A program made the position numbers and the translations under genes. Below, in pieces: positions 54,298 to 62,651 of a DNA stretch of 64,000 bases; the first letter of the stretch is position 1, and every line of letters begins with the position of its first letter. The stretch comes from an uncultured Roseburia sp. (GTDB lineage Bacteria > Bacillota > Clostridia > Lachnospirales > Lachnospiraceae), in the NCBI GenBank assembly GCA_900539115.1, contig UQAQ01000001.1, positions 62,001 through 126,000 of the forward strand. The letters are read 5' to 3'. Under the pieces are notes generated by a model. It worked only from the letters and a program-made list of their open reading frames with translations. It was not told the origin of the DNA and did no database searches.

Positions 54298-54320
54298 TGT
54301 ATGGGAGGCTGAATAGTTAC
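54280..54320. mobile_element. Short hairpin element at the thiD 3' end
   Basis: 41 bp with GTAACTATTCAG and CTGAATAGTTAC ends. On the minus strand it reads from the left end to CCTCCC and then ATACATTAATCCTGAATAG, which is the right end of copy 1, so the core is deleted. It supplies the thiD stop codon. Confidence 0.8.
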
Positions 54321-54346
54321 TTTACAAGAACGAAAGGAAAGAAAAA

Positions 54347-55126
54347 ATGGCAATTGATGTAAAGAATAAGAAAACGTCTCTTGACGAAGAAGCTGCAATT
54401 TACGAAAAACGTGACGAGACAGAAAGTGGAAAAAGCAGATGGAAAAAGATGAACCGCAGTCAGAAAATCACACAGTTTAAAACGTATTATCTGCGTCCGC
54501 TTATTGTCGTGGTGTTGATTTTGTGCGTAGTTGGATTCTTTATTTATAAAGATGTTATCACGAAAAAAGACATTGCGTTCCGCTGTGCGATCGTGAATGA
54601 AGTGGCGACGGAAATTCCGGTCAATGCCTTTTCGGACGAGTTTACGCAGTATATGAAACTGGATCCGGATAAAAATTTATCGTCGTTTCATTTGTATTAT
54701 ACGGATACCCAGCTGGCACAAAAGGTCGGTGCGTCGACAGCGAGTGATCTGTCACAGATTTCTTCTTTGATCTATGCCTCTTTATTGGATGGTATGATCG
54801 CAGACGAAAAAGATTTTACGACGTATCATGACAACGGCTTTTTTGTGGATCTCAATGAATTTTTGTCGGAAGAAGAATTAAAGGCGATTGAGCCATACCT
54901 GTATATTCCGGACGATGAAAAAAATACACAAAAACATGCGTATGGCGTGTATCTGGAAAAGAGTGAGCGGTATAACAGTATTTTCCAGGGGGGCGGCGGA
55001 GTGGTTCAGAAGCCGATTTATGGGATTATTACTAATTCGGAGAACACCGAACGCGGCAGATATTTTCTGTATTATCTCTTTCCGGAATTACAGAAATTAG
55101 GGAATCCAATCACACAAAAGGAGTAG
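54347..55126 (+). CDS. Single-pass membrane protein of unknown function
   Basis: 259 residues. Basic cytoplasmic N-terminus, a membrane helix (LIVVVLILCVVGFFIYK, about 52-68) and an exported domain with NEVATEIPVNAFSDEF and DKNLSSFHLYYTDTQLAQK. No family recognised. Acid-rich in the outer domain, with GSTASDLSQ-like stretch. Terminator overlaps its stop codon. Confidence 0.65.
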   Translation: MAIDVKNKKTSLDEEAAIYEKRDETESGKSRWKKMNRSQKITQFKTYYLRPLIVVVLILCVVGFFIYKDVITKKDIAFRCAIVNEVATEIPVNAFSDEFTQYMKLDPDKNLSSFHLYYTDTQLAQKVGASTASDLSQISSLIYASLLDGMIADEKDFTTYHDNGFFVDLNEFLSEEELKAIEPYLYIPDDEKNTQKHAYGVYLEKSERYNSIFQGGGGVVQKPIYGIITNSENTERGRYFLYYLFPELQKLGNPITQKE

Positions 55127-55145
55127 AAAACTACTTCTTTTGTGT
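55112..55145 (+). terminator. Terminator overlapping the stop codon of the membrane protein gene
   Basis: ACACAAAAGGAGTAG pairs with CTACTTCTTTTGTGT (one G-U pair), loop AAAA. Only a weak T-tract follows. Confidence 0.75.
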
Positions 55146-55163
55146 AATCTTTGCAAATAAGGG

Positions 55164-55192
55164 TTGACATTTGAAAATGATTGTCCTATAAT
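55164..55192 (+). promoter_or_regulatory. Consensus sigma-A promoter of the ammonium transporter gene
   Basis: TTGACA (55164-55169), 17-bp spacer, TATAAT (55187-55192). A perfect consensus. Confidence 0.9.
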
Positions 55193-55212
55193 GGCAATCG
55201 TAAACGACAAAG

Positions 55213-55255
55213 ACGTCAAGCGAATGAAATTCATTTGCTTTGGCGTTTTTTTGTT
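55213..55255 (+). promoter_or_regulatory. Leader attenuator of the ammonium transporter gene
   Basis: Starting about 15 nt into the transcript, ACGTCAAGCGAATGA pairs with TCATTTGCTTTGGCGT around a 3-nt loop, then seven T residues, a G and five more T. It is a complete intrinsic terminator before the gene, so expression requires read-through. It may respond to nitrogen status through an antiterminator; the signal is not identified. Confidence 0.75.
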
Positions 55256-55351
55256 TTTATCCTATTTTTTGCTGGCAGATAGGCGCGGCTGGGTGAATAG
55301 AGAAATACCGATCTAAGTCGCAGGAAACCAATTAAACAAGGAGGAATCTTT

Positions 55352-57127
55352 ATGACAGACGAAATTTTAAGTGTAATAAGTGACCAGGTATTTGGTGTCT
55401 GGTTTTTGATCGGAGCCGCCCTTGTATTCTGGATGCAGGCCGGATTTGCAATGGTTGAGGCAGGTTTTACCAGAGCAAAAAATACAGGTAACATTATTAT
55501 GAAAAACCTAATGGATTTTTGTATTGGAACAGTAGTATTTATTTTACTCGGATTTGGATTGTTTCTCGGAGATGACATCGGTGGAATCATCGGAAAACCA
55601 AATTTTGCAATTTTTACGGATTATGCAAACTTTGACTGGTCAGGATTCGTATTTAACTTAGTATTCTGTGCAACGACAGCGACCATCGTTTCCGGAGCAA
55701 TGGCAGAGAGAACAAAGTTCCTTTCTTACTGTATCTACTCCGCAGTAATTTCCGCAGTGATCTATCCAATCGAAGCTCACTGGACATGGGGCGGCGGCTG
55801 GTTAGCACAGATGGGATTCCATGATTTTGCCGGTTCGAACTGTATTCATATGGTTGGTGGTATCTCGGCATTGATCGGAGCGTATATTCTCGGGCCTCGT
55901 ATTGGTAAGTTTAAGAAGAAAAAAGACGGAAGCATCAAAGTTGGTGCATTTCCGGGACATAATATCGCACTTGGTGCCCTCGGTGTATTTATCTTATGGC
56001 TTGGCTGGTACGGATTCAACGGTGCGGCAGCAACGTCTGTATCACAGTTGGGAGCCATCTTTGTAACCACAACGATTGCACCGGCAGTAGCCACTGTAGT
56101 ATGTATGATCTTTACCTGGGTAAAATATGGTAAACCGGATGTTTCGATGTGTCTGAATGCATCCCTTGCCGGTCTGGTAGCAATTACAGCACCTTGTGAT
56201 GTAACGGATGCTTTTGGAGCAACGATCGTCGGAGCTGTTTCCGGTGTACTTGTTGTATTCGGTGTATGGCTTCTTGATTACAAATTACGTATTGATGACC
56301 CGGTTGGAGCCGTGGCAGTACATATGATGAATGGTATCTGGGGTACTTTGGCAGTTGGTCTCGTTGCTACGGATACAGCACCAACGTATTCTTTGGCAGG
56401 AGCCAATGGAGAGAAACTTCTCGGATTGTTCTATGGCGGTGGATTTAAGCTTCTCGGTATTCAGTTTACCGGTATGCTTTGTACCGCATTGTGGACAGCT
56501 ATTACGATTACGATTACATTCCTTGTGATCAAGAAAACAGTTGGTCTGCGTGTTAGTGCAGAAGAGGAAATTGCAGGACTCGATGCAACAGAGCACGGTT
56601 TGGAATCAGCTTATTCCGGATTTGTTATCTCGGATAGCGTAAATACAATTGGTGACAGCGCATTGGCAGCAATCGCAGCATCCGCACCGGAACCGGAAGA
56701 AAAGAAAGTTCCTATGGACGATGCTGTACCGGTACAGGTTCGCGAGCCAAAAGAGACAATGGCATCCGATGTCAAACTGTCCAAAGTTACCATTATTTGT
56801 AAACAGAATAAGTTTGAGGATCTGAATGCTTCGCTCAATGAGATTGGAGTCAAAGGTCTGACAGTAACACAGGTACTTGGATGTGGTACCCAGAAAGGAA
56901 AAGCAGAGTACTATCGTGGTGTACCGGTTGAATTCTCACTCCTTCCTAAGATTAAAGTGGAAGTTGTCGTAAGTGCCGTACCGGTGAAAGCCGTAATTGA
57001 TGCAGCAAAACAGGCATTGTATACCGGGCATATCGGCGATGGTAAGATTTTTGTATACGATGTTGAGGATGTTGTCAAAGTCAGAACGGGTGAAAGCGGA
57101 TTTGACGCATTGCAGGATGACAAATAG
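55352..57127 (+). CDS. Ammonium transporter fused to a PII regulator
   Basis: 591 residues. The first about 420 residues are an Amt channel with eleven helices (FWMQAGFAMVEAGFTRAKN, AHWTWGGGWL, HMVGGISALIGAYILGPR). A linker rich in Ala/Pro/Glu leads to a C-terminal PII-like domain (KVTIICKQNKFEDLNASLNE, GVKGLTVTQVLGCG, GHIGDGKIFVYDVEDVVKVR) with a T-loop carrying EYYRGVPVE. Fusion would place the regulator at a fixed ratio with its channel. Start preceded by CAAGGAGGAAT. Confidence 0.95.
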   Translation: MTDEILSVISDQVFGVWFLIGAALVFWMQAGFAMVEAGFTRAKNTGNIIMKNLMDFCIGTVVFILLGFGLFLGDDIGGIIGKPNFAIFTDYANFDWSGFVFNLVFCATTATIVSGAMAERTKFLSYCIYSAVISAVIYPIEAHWTWGGGWLAQMGFHDFAGSNCIHMVGGISALIGAYILGPRIGKFKKKKDGSIKVGAFPGHNIALGALGVFILWLGWYGFNGAAATSVSQLGAIFVTTTIAPAVATVVCMIFTWVKYGKPDVSMCLNASLAGLVAITAPCDVTDAFGATIVGAVSGVLVVFGVWLLDYKLRIDDPVGAVAVHMMNGIWGTLAVGLVATDTAPTYSLAGANGEKLLGLFYGGGFKLLGIQFTGMLCTALWTAITITITFLVIKKTVGLRVSAEEEIAGLDATEHGLESAYSGFVISDSVNTIGDSALAAIAASAPEPEEKKVPMDDAVPVQVREPKETMASDVKLSKVTIICKQNKFEDLNASLNEIGVKGLTVTQVLGCGTQKGKAEYYRGVPVEFSLLPKIKVEVVVSAVPVKAVIDAAKQALYTGHIGDGKIFVYDVEDVVKVRTGESGFDALQDDK

Positions 57128-57160
57128 AATGAAAAACGTATTATCATAAGTGTTCGAATA

Positions 57161-57205
57161 AAAAGAATGGTTCTTTTATCCTTTGGATAAGAGAACCGTT
57201 CTTTT
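57161..57205. terminator. Bidirectional terminator
   Basis: A 21-bp stem (AAAAGAATGGTTCTTTTATCC with its complement, one G-U pair) around TTT, with A/T runs on both sides. It serves the amt-PII gene and the converging beta-helix gene. Confidence 0.93.
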
Positions 57206-57223
57206 TTGCAAGTTATTTATTAT

Positions 57224-58471
57224 TTACTGTGCCTGTACCGGCGCGATGTAATACTTATTATAGTGTTTTTCGCTCTTTGCGATGTAAAGAGTTCCCTTGT
57301 GGTTGATCGCAAAATAGCGGAGAATGCAATTGTCACCAAGGATGTTATTTTTCATACTCTCGATGCTTGCTGCGGAAATGCTATTGTAAGTAGCTGCATA
57401 TCTGGCTGCGATATCACCGGCAGCTTCTTTATGTCCTTTGGCATAAAAAGGCATGTAAACGCTATTAATCCGGTTCTCAGAGATGATTGGGTCAATGACA
57501 CCGCCACGCATATAAATAGCAAATTTTTCTTTTTGAATATTGTTTGTGTTCCAGCCTTTTACGGTATCGATGGTATTTCCCCTGATAACCGCATTTTTCC
57601 AGTTTAACATCATGATCGGACTCTGAACGGAGTCTTTAAAAGTACAGCCAAGAATCTGAACATTGGTATGGTATTTATTTGGCGAAAAACGATGAGTGTC
57701 AATGCCGCGGTGCAGGTTGTAGAACTCACAGTTTTGAATTGTGACATTGAGAACCGGCGTCTTGTCAAATTTGGAATATTTTCCGTTAAAACCATTGGTT
57801 ACTTTATCCGGGGTATCGAGGTTGATCGCACAACGTTCTCCGCTCAAATTGTTTTTAAAGGTGCAATTTTGAACCGTAACGTCTTTGGAAGCGGTTACTT
57901 CGATAAAATGTCCGTCGCGGAGATTAGTAAAGGTAATGTTATCAATCAATACATTTTTACAGTGTGGCACACGGATTGCTTCACTTTTATTACAGCCGCT
58001 GAGATTCATGATTACCGTACCCTCTCCGATGATCTGAATGTTTTTTTCACCGTTGTACTTGCCCACAACCCCTTTTTTGTTAATGCGGGAAGAACGTACA
58101 CATTCAAACATAACATGACCGGCTTTCAGCTTTTTTGTGTGGGAGTTGCCAATCTTATTCATAACAACGCCGTCTTGAAGCATGATTTTTACGTTAGAAG
58201 GTACTAACAGAGCATTGCTGATGTTATAGGTACCTTTTTTGATCGTCAGTGTTCCACCACCTTTTTTCGACATTTCGTCAAGGTAGGAGCGGAGTGTGAG
58301 ATAATGTTTGGTATACTTGTTGTATACCGGATTTTTAACATATTTGTTTTTGTAAGGTTTACTGGAAGGGCTTACCGTAAAATCTTTTTTTGCCTGCACC
58401 GGTGCAGACACCGTCATGGCAAAAGCGGAAAATAAGAGCAGCAGTCCCAGTAGTTTTGTGATATTCTTCAT
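57224..58471 (-). CDS. Secreted right-handed beta-helix protein
   Basis: 415 residues. Signal peptide about 1-27, then repeated short strands (NVKIMLQDGVVMNK, NIQIIGEGTVIMNLSG, NVLIDNITFTNLRDGHFIEV, VTVQNCTFKNN, VTIQNCEFYNLHRGIDTH) that read as a pectin-lyase-like parallel beta helix. Such proteins cut or bind polysaccharide. I cannot assign catalytic residues. AAAGGAG upstream; it starts 18 bp after prfC, so the two may share transcription. Confidence 0.82.
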   Translation of the reverse strand: MKNITKLLGLLLLFSAFAMTVSAPVQAKKDFTVSPSSKPYKNKYVKNPVYNKYTKHYLTLRSYLDEMSKKGGGTLTIKKGTYNISNALLVPSNVKIMLQDGVVMNKIGNSHTKKLKAGHVMFECVRSSRINKKGVVGKYNGEKNIQIIGEGTVIMNLSGCNKSEAIRVPHCKNVLIDNITFTNLRDGHFIEVTASKDVTVQNCTFKNNLSGERCAINLDTPDKVTNGFNGKYSKFDKTPVLNVTIQNCEFYNLHRGIDTHRFSPNKYHTNVQILGCTFKDSVQSPIMMLNWKNAVIRGNTIDTVKGWNTNNIQKEKFAIYMRGGVIDPIISENRINSVYMPFYAKGHKEAAGDIAARYAATYNSISAASIESMKNNILGDNCILRYFAINHKGTLYIAKSEKHYNKYYIAPVQAQ

Positions 58472-58489
58472 AAATAAAGTCTCCTTTCG

Positions 58490-60085
58490 TTATTCGTTGT
58501 TTTGGCTTACTTCACTTAAAATCAGTCCTTCGTTTCGGTCTAACACGGTCTGAATACTCCAAGGGTGTGTAAAGAGCAAAAGAGGACGATCTTTAAAGTC
58601 CTTGACACGCTTAGCATCGGATGTAAGCGACAGACTGTTTATATCGATGTCTTCATTTTCAATCCAGCGGACATGCTCATAAGGAAGCTGGTCCATGCGG
58701 ATTTCTACGTTATATTCATTCTGCAGGCGGTATTGCAGCACCTCAAACTGGAGGGCACCGACTACGCCGACGATGATCTCTTCCATACCGGTATTAAATT
58801 CCTGGAAGATCTGAATCGCACCTTCCAGTGCAATCTGCGTGATGCCTTTCATAAACTGTTTTCGTTTCATCGTATCGACCTGACGGACGCGGGCAAAATG
58901 TTCCGGTGCAAAAGTCGGAATACCGGCAAAACGGATCGGCTTTTTGGATTTACATAACGTATCTCCGATGGAAAAGATACCCGGGTCAAAAATACCGATA
59001 ATATCACCGGCGTAAGCTTCTTCCACATGCTTTCTTTCCTGCGCCATCATCTGTTGTGGCTGGGAAAGACGGATCTTTTTACCGCCTTGCACATGAGTGA
59101 CTTCCATACCGGCTGTAAATTTGCCGGAGCAGATACGCATAAATGCGATACGATCACGGTGTGCTTTATTCATATTTGCCTGAATCTTAAAGACAAAGGC
59201 AGAAAAATCTTCCGAAAATGGATCAATGACTTCATCTCCGGACATACGAGGAAGAGGAGAAGTGGTCATTTCCAGAAAATGCTGCAAAAAGGTTTCTACA
59301 CCAAAATTTGTCAGGGCAGAACCAAAGAAGACAGGAGAAAGTTTTCCTTCTCGTACTTTTTCCAGGTCAAATTCGTCGCTTGCACCGTCCAATAGCTCAA
59401 TTTCATCTACTAAAATATCATGATATTCCTTTGTGATCAGGTCATCCAGTCCGCTGTCGCCTAATTTGGCTTCAATGGCTTCAATTTTATGTCCGTTGTC
59501 CGAAGGAAGAAAACGAGAGATGGTTTTGGTATTTCGGTCATAAACGCCCTTGAAATTCTTTCCGGAGCCAATCGGCCAGTTGATCGGACAGGTGCGGATC
59601 CCAAGTACATTTTCAATCTCATCGATCAGTTCAAAGGGATCTTTTGCCTCGCGGTCCATTTTATTGACAAAAGTAAAAATAGGGATTCCGCGCATGACGC
59701 AGACTTTAAACAGTTTGATCGTTTGTGCCTCGACACCTTTGGAGCCGTCGATCACCATGACGGCAGAATCGGCAGCCATCAAAGTACGATAGGTGTCTTC
59801 GGAGAAGTCCTGATGTCCCGGAGTGTCCAGGATGTTGATACAGAATCCGTCATAATTAAATTGCAATACGGAGGAAGTGACGGAGATTCCTCTTTCTTTT
59901 TCGATTTCCATCCAGTCAGAGACCGCGTGTTTAGCAGCTTTTCGACCTTTTACGGAACCGGCAAGATTGATTGCTCCTCCATATAATAAGAACTTTTCGG
60001 TCAAAGTTGTTTTTCCGGCATCCGGGTGCGAGATGATAGCGAAGGTACGCCGCTTTTCGATTTCCTGTTTTAAATTGTTACTCAT
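58490..60085 (-). CDS. prfC: Peptide chain release factor 3
   Basis: 531-residue GTPase that recycles class I release factors after termination. G1 HPDAGKTTLTEKFLLYGGAI, switch II DTPGHQDFSED, G4 NKMDREAKDP, and the C-terminal domain II-III sequence (AFMRICSGKFTAGMEVTHVQ) are intact. Start preceded by TGGAG. Confidence 0.97.
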   Translation of the reverse strand: MSNNLKQEIEKRRTFAIISHPDAGKTTLTEKFLLYGGAINLAGSVKGRKAAKHAVSDWMEIEKERGISVTSSVLQFNYDGFCINILDTPGHQDFSEDTYRTLMAADSAVMVIDGSKGVEAQTIKLFKVCVMRGIPIFTFVNKMDREAKDPFELIDEIENVLGIRTCPINWPIGSGKNFKGVYDRNTKTISRFLPSDNGHKIEAIEAKLGDSGLDDLITKEYHDILVDEIELLDGASDEFDLEKVREGKLSPVFFGSALTNFGVETFLQHFLEMTTSPLPRMSGDEVIDPFSEDFSAFVFKIQANMNKAHRDRIAFMRICSGKFTAGMEVTHVQGGKKIRLSQPQQMMAQERKHVEEAYAGDIIGIFDPGIFSIGDTLCKSKKPIRFAGIPTFAPEHFARVRQVDTMKRKQFMKGITQIALEGAIQIFQEFNTGMEEIIVGVVGALQFEVLQYRLQNEYNVEIRMDQLPYEHVRWIENEDIDINSLSLTSDAKRVKDFKDRPLLLFTHPWSIQTVLDRNEGLILSEVSQNNE

Positions 60086-60138
60086 AAGTCAAACTCCATT
60101 CTTTTTTACATAAAGTAAGTCCTAAATCGTTACTAAAA

Positions 60139-60177
60139 GAAAAAGCTCTGAACAACTACTGCCATTCAAAGCTTTTC
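60139..60177 (-). terminator. Terminator of the tRNA gene
   Basis: Hairpin GAAAAGCTTTGAA with TTCAGAGCTTTTTC on the minus strand, directly after the tRNA 3' end. Confidence 0.6.
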
Positions 60178-60183
60178 TCATAA

Positions 60184-60255
60184 CTGGGCTACAAGGATTC
60201 GAACCTTGAAATGCTGGAGTCAGAGTCCAGTGCCTTACCGTTTGGCGATAGCCCA
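60184..60255 (-). tRNA. tRNA-Gln (anticodon CUG)
   Basis: 72 nt on the minus strand. The acceptor stem TGGGCTA/TAGCCCA, D-arm with AACGGTAAGG, anticodon stem CTGGA/TCCAG with loop CTCTGAC (anticodon CTG), and T-arm CAAGG-TTCGAAT-CCTTG are all present. Discriminator G; no CCA is encoded. Confidence 0.95.
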
Positions 60256-60360
60256 ATGTCAACCGACAAGTGATATTATACAATAAGAAATTTTAAAATG
60301 CAAGTGTTTTTTTAAAAAAAATGAAAAAAATTTTATTTCCTATTAAAGAGGGAAATTCTC

Positions 60361-60390
60361 TTGACAAGATTAGGTTCCTAATAGTAGAAT
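60361..60390 (+). promoter_or_regulatory. guaB promoter with a palindrome in the spacer
   Basis: TTGACA (60361-60366), 18-bp spacer, TAGAAT (60385-60390). The spacer holds a perfect inverted repeat ATTAGG-TT-CCTAAT (60369-60382), a plausible operator. The regulator is not known. Confidence 0.75.
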
Positions 60391-60437
60391 AGATACAATA
60401 TACAATAAAGATTAACAAGAAAAGGAGAGACGAAAAA

Positions 60438-61889
60438 ATGGGTAAGATTATTGGTGAAGGCATTACATTTGACGACGTTTTATTGGTTCCGGCTTATTCG
60501 GAAGTCATTCCTAACCAGGTAGAGTTGAAAACTCATTTAACAAAAAAGATTGAATTGAACATTCCTATGATGAGCGCAGGAATGGATACGGTTACGGAAC
60601 ACCGCATGGCAATCGCGATGGCACGTCAGGGTGGTATCGGTATTATCCACAAAAATATGACAATTGAGCAGCAGGCAGAAGAGGTCGATAAGGTAAAACG
60701 TTCTGAGAATGGAGTTATTACAGATCCATTTTATTTGTCTCCGGAACATACATTGGAAGATGCCAATAATTTAATGGCAAAATTCCGCATTTCCGGTGTA
60801 CCGATCACAGAGGGAAGAAAATTAGTTGGTATCATTACAAACCGTGATCTTAAGTTTGAGACAGATTTTTCGAAAAAGATCAAAGAAAGCATGACATCCG
60901 AAGGGCTCGTTACAGCGAAAGAAGGAATTACTTTGGATGAGGCAAAGAAGATTCTTGCCAAAGCCCGTAAAGAGAAACTTCCTATTGTAGATGACGAAGG
61001 AAATTTGAGTGGATTGATTACGATCAAAGACATCGAAAAACAGATTAAATATCCAAATTCCGCAAAAGATGCACAGGGAAGACTTCTATGTGGTGCAGGT
61101 GTTGGTGTGACGGCAAACATTCTTGACCGTGTGGATGCTTTGGTAAAGGCAAAAGTTGATGTTATTGTTATTGATACGGCGCATGGTCATTCAGCAAACG
61201 TTCTTCGTGTTGTGAAGATGGTACGTGATGCATATCCGGATCTTGGAATTATTGCCGGTAATGTAGCGACAGGAGAGGCTACAAAGGCATTGATCGAAGC
61301 AGGTGTGGATGCTGTTAAAGTAGGTATCGGACCGGGATCCATCTGTACGACACGTGTTGTAGCCGGTATCGGGGTTCCTCAGGTGACAGCGATCATGGAG
61401 TGTTACGAAGCTGCAAAACCATATGGTATTCCGATTATCGCGGATGGTGGTATCAAGTATTCCGGTGATATGACAAAAGCCATCGCTGCAGGAGCAAATG
61501 TCTGCATGATGGGAAGTATTTTTGCAGGATGTGATGAGAGTCCTGGAACATTCGAACTCTTCCAGGGAAGAAAATATAAAGTTTATCGTGGTATGGGATC
61601 TATCGCTGCCATGGAAAACGGAAGTAAAGACCGTTATTTCCAGCAGGATGCGAAGAAACTTGTTCCGGAAGGGGTAGAAGGACGAGTTGCTTACAAAGGA
61701 ACCGTAGAAGATACGGTATTCCAGCTGATTGGTGGTATCCGTTCCGGTATGGGATATTGTGGAGCAAAGACGATTGAAGATCTGAAAGAGAGCGGAAGAT
61801 TTGTTAAGATCTCGGCAGCGTCTTTGAAAGAGAGTCATCCACATGACATTCATATCACAAAAGAGGCACCAAACTATAGTGTCGAATAA
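60438..61889 (+). CDS. guaB: IMP dehydrogenase
   Basis: 483 residues. It oxidises IMP to XMP in GMP synthesis. Two CBS domains (about 95-210) interrupt the barrel. The catalytic loop is GPGSICTTRVVAGIGVPQ (Cys nucleophile), with DTAHGHSANVL, IIAGNVATGEAT and ADGGIKYSGD. C-terminal GKTIEDL-type tail is intact. Start preceded by AAAGGAGAG. Confidence 0.97.
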   Translation: MGKIIGEGITFDDVLLVPAYSEVIPNQVELKTHLTKKIELNIPMMSAGMDTVTEHRMAIAMARQGGIGIIHKNMTIEQQAEEVDKVKRSENGVITDPFYLSPEHTLEDANNLMAKFRISGVPITEGRKLVGIITNRDLKFETDFSKKIKESMTSEGLVTAKEGITLDEAKKILAKARKEKLPIVDDEGNLSGLITIKDIEKQIKYPNSAKDAQGRLLCGAGVGVTANILDRVDALVKAKVDVIVIDTAHGHSANVLRVVKMVRDAYPDLGIIAGNVATGEATKALIEAGVDAVKVGIGPGSICTTRVVAGIGVPQVTAIMECYEAAKPYGIPIIADGGIKYSGDMTKAIAAGANVCMMGSIFAGCDESPGTFELFQGRKYKVYRGMGSIAAMENGSKDRYFQQDAKKLVPEGVEGRVAYKGTVEDTVFQLIGGIRSGMGYCGAKTIEDLKESGRFVKISAASLKESHPHDIHITKEAPNYSVE

Positions 61890-62571
61890 AAGAATATACC
61901 GGCGCAGAAAACGGCGTCGATGGAGCAAAAGAGGGCGCTATGCTGTGATAGTTGGCATAGCAGCCCTTGTTCTTTTTATCACGCTTCTTGTCGTGGCTGG
62001 AACCCGCCGGCAAAAGGCAGAGCAGCAGACGGCGAGCGAGAAGACGTACCCGGATATTACCTTTGATGTTCGCTTTTTAGATCCCAACCCTTACTCAAGA
62101 CCCCAGCTGGCTTTGAAGAAGGTTCATGCCATCGTCGTACACTATACAGCGAATCCCGGAGTAGATGCGGTGGCAAACCGTAATTATTTTAACAATTTGC
62201 CGAAAGCCAATGAAAAGAAACAAAAAAAGACGTATGCCAGCAGTCATTTTGTCATTGGACTGGACGGTACAATCGTACAGTGTATCCCATTGGAAGAGAT
62301 GGCGTATGCGTCAAATGACAGAAATTCTGACACGGTTTCCATCGAGTGCTGCCATAAAAAGGAAAATGGAAAGTTTACGGCGCAGACACAGGCCTCTCTG
62401 ATACAATTGTGTACTTATCTGTGCATCAAATTTGATCTTACGGAAGAGAATCTGATACGGCATTACGATGTGACGGGAAAAATTTGTCCGAAATATTTTG
62501 TGGAGCATCCCGATGCATGGGAAACTTTTAAAAAAGATGTTGGCATGGAATTGAAAAAATACCGCAAATAA
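61879..62571 (+). CDS. Membrane-anchored N-acetylmuramoyl-L-alanine amidase
   Basis: 230 residues. A very basic N-terminus (RRRKRRRWSKRGR), a membrane helix (YAVIVGIAALVLFITLLVVA) and an exported amidase_2 (PGRP/AmpD) domain: first zinc His in VVHYTANPG, SSHFVIGLDGTIVQCIPLEE, and the second His and Cys in IRHYDVTGKICPKYF. It hydrolyses the muramyl-alanine amide bond. GTG 61879 is chosen with AAGAGGC upstream; it overlaps guaB by 11 bp. An in-frame ATG at 61843 is less likely. Confidence 0.85.
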   Translation: MSNKRIYRRRKRRRWSKRGRYAVIVGIAALVLFITLLVVAGTRRQKAEQQTASEKTYPDITFDVRFLDPNPYSRPQLALKKVHAIVVHYTANPGVDAVANRNYFNNLPKANEKKQKKTYASSHFVIGLDGTIVQCIPLEEMAYASNDRNSDTVSIECCHKKENGKFTAQTQASLIQLCTYLCIKFDLTEENLIRHYDVTGKICPKYFVEHPDAWETFKKDVGMELKKYRK

Positions 62572-62613
62572 AAATGCATCTATGATAAAAGGATTATCAT
62601 AGATGCATTTTTT
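62571..62613. terminator. Bidirectional terminator
   Basis: A perfect 18-bp stem (AAAATGCATCTATGATAA with its complement) around AAGGA, followed by T residues. It overlaps the amidase stop codon. Confidence 0.92.
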
Positions 62614-62618
62614 ATATA

Positions 62619-62651
62619 TTGATTTCCATACATTAAATTCTGAATAGTTAC
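62619..62651. mobile_element. Right-end fragment of a hairpin element
   Basis: TTGATTTCCATACATT then CTGAATAGTTAC, matching the right arm and end of copy 1. No left end is found nearby. Its last base is the first base of the stop-codon complement (CTA, 62651-62653) of the next gene. Confidence 0.72.

Noticed and set aside
60118..60160. Further hairpin-element copy (CTAAATCGTTAC)
   Set aside because: Two mismatches in 12 bases, no matching left end; the region is better read as the tRNA terminator.
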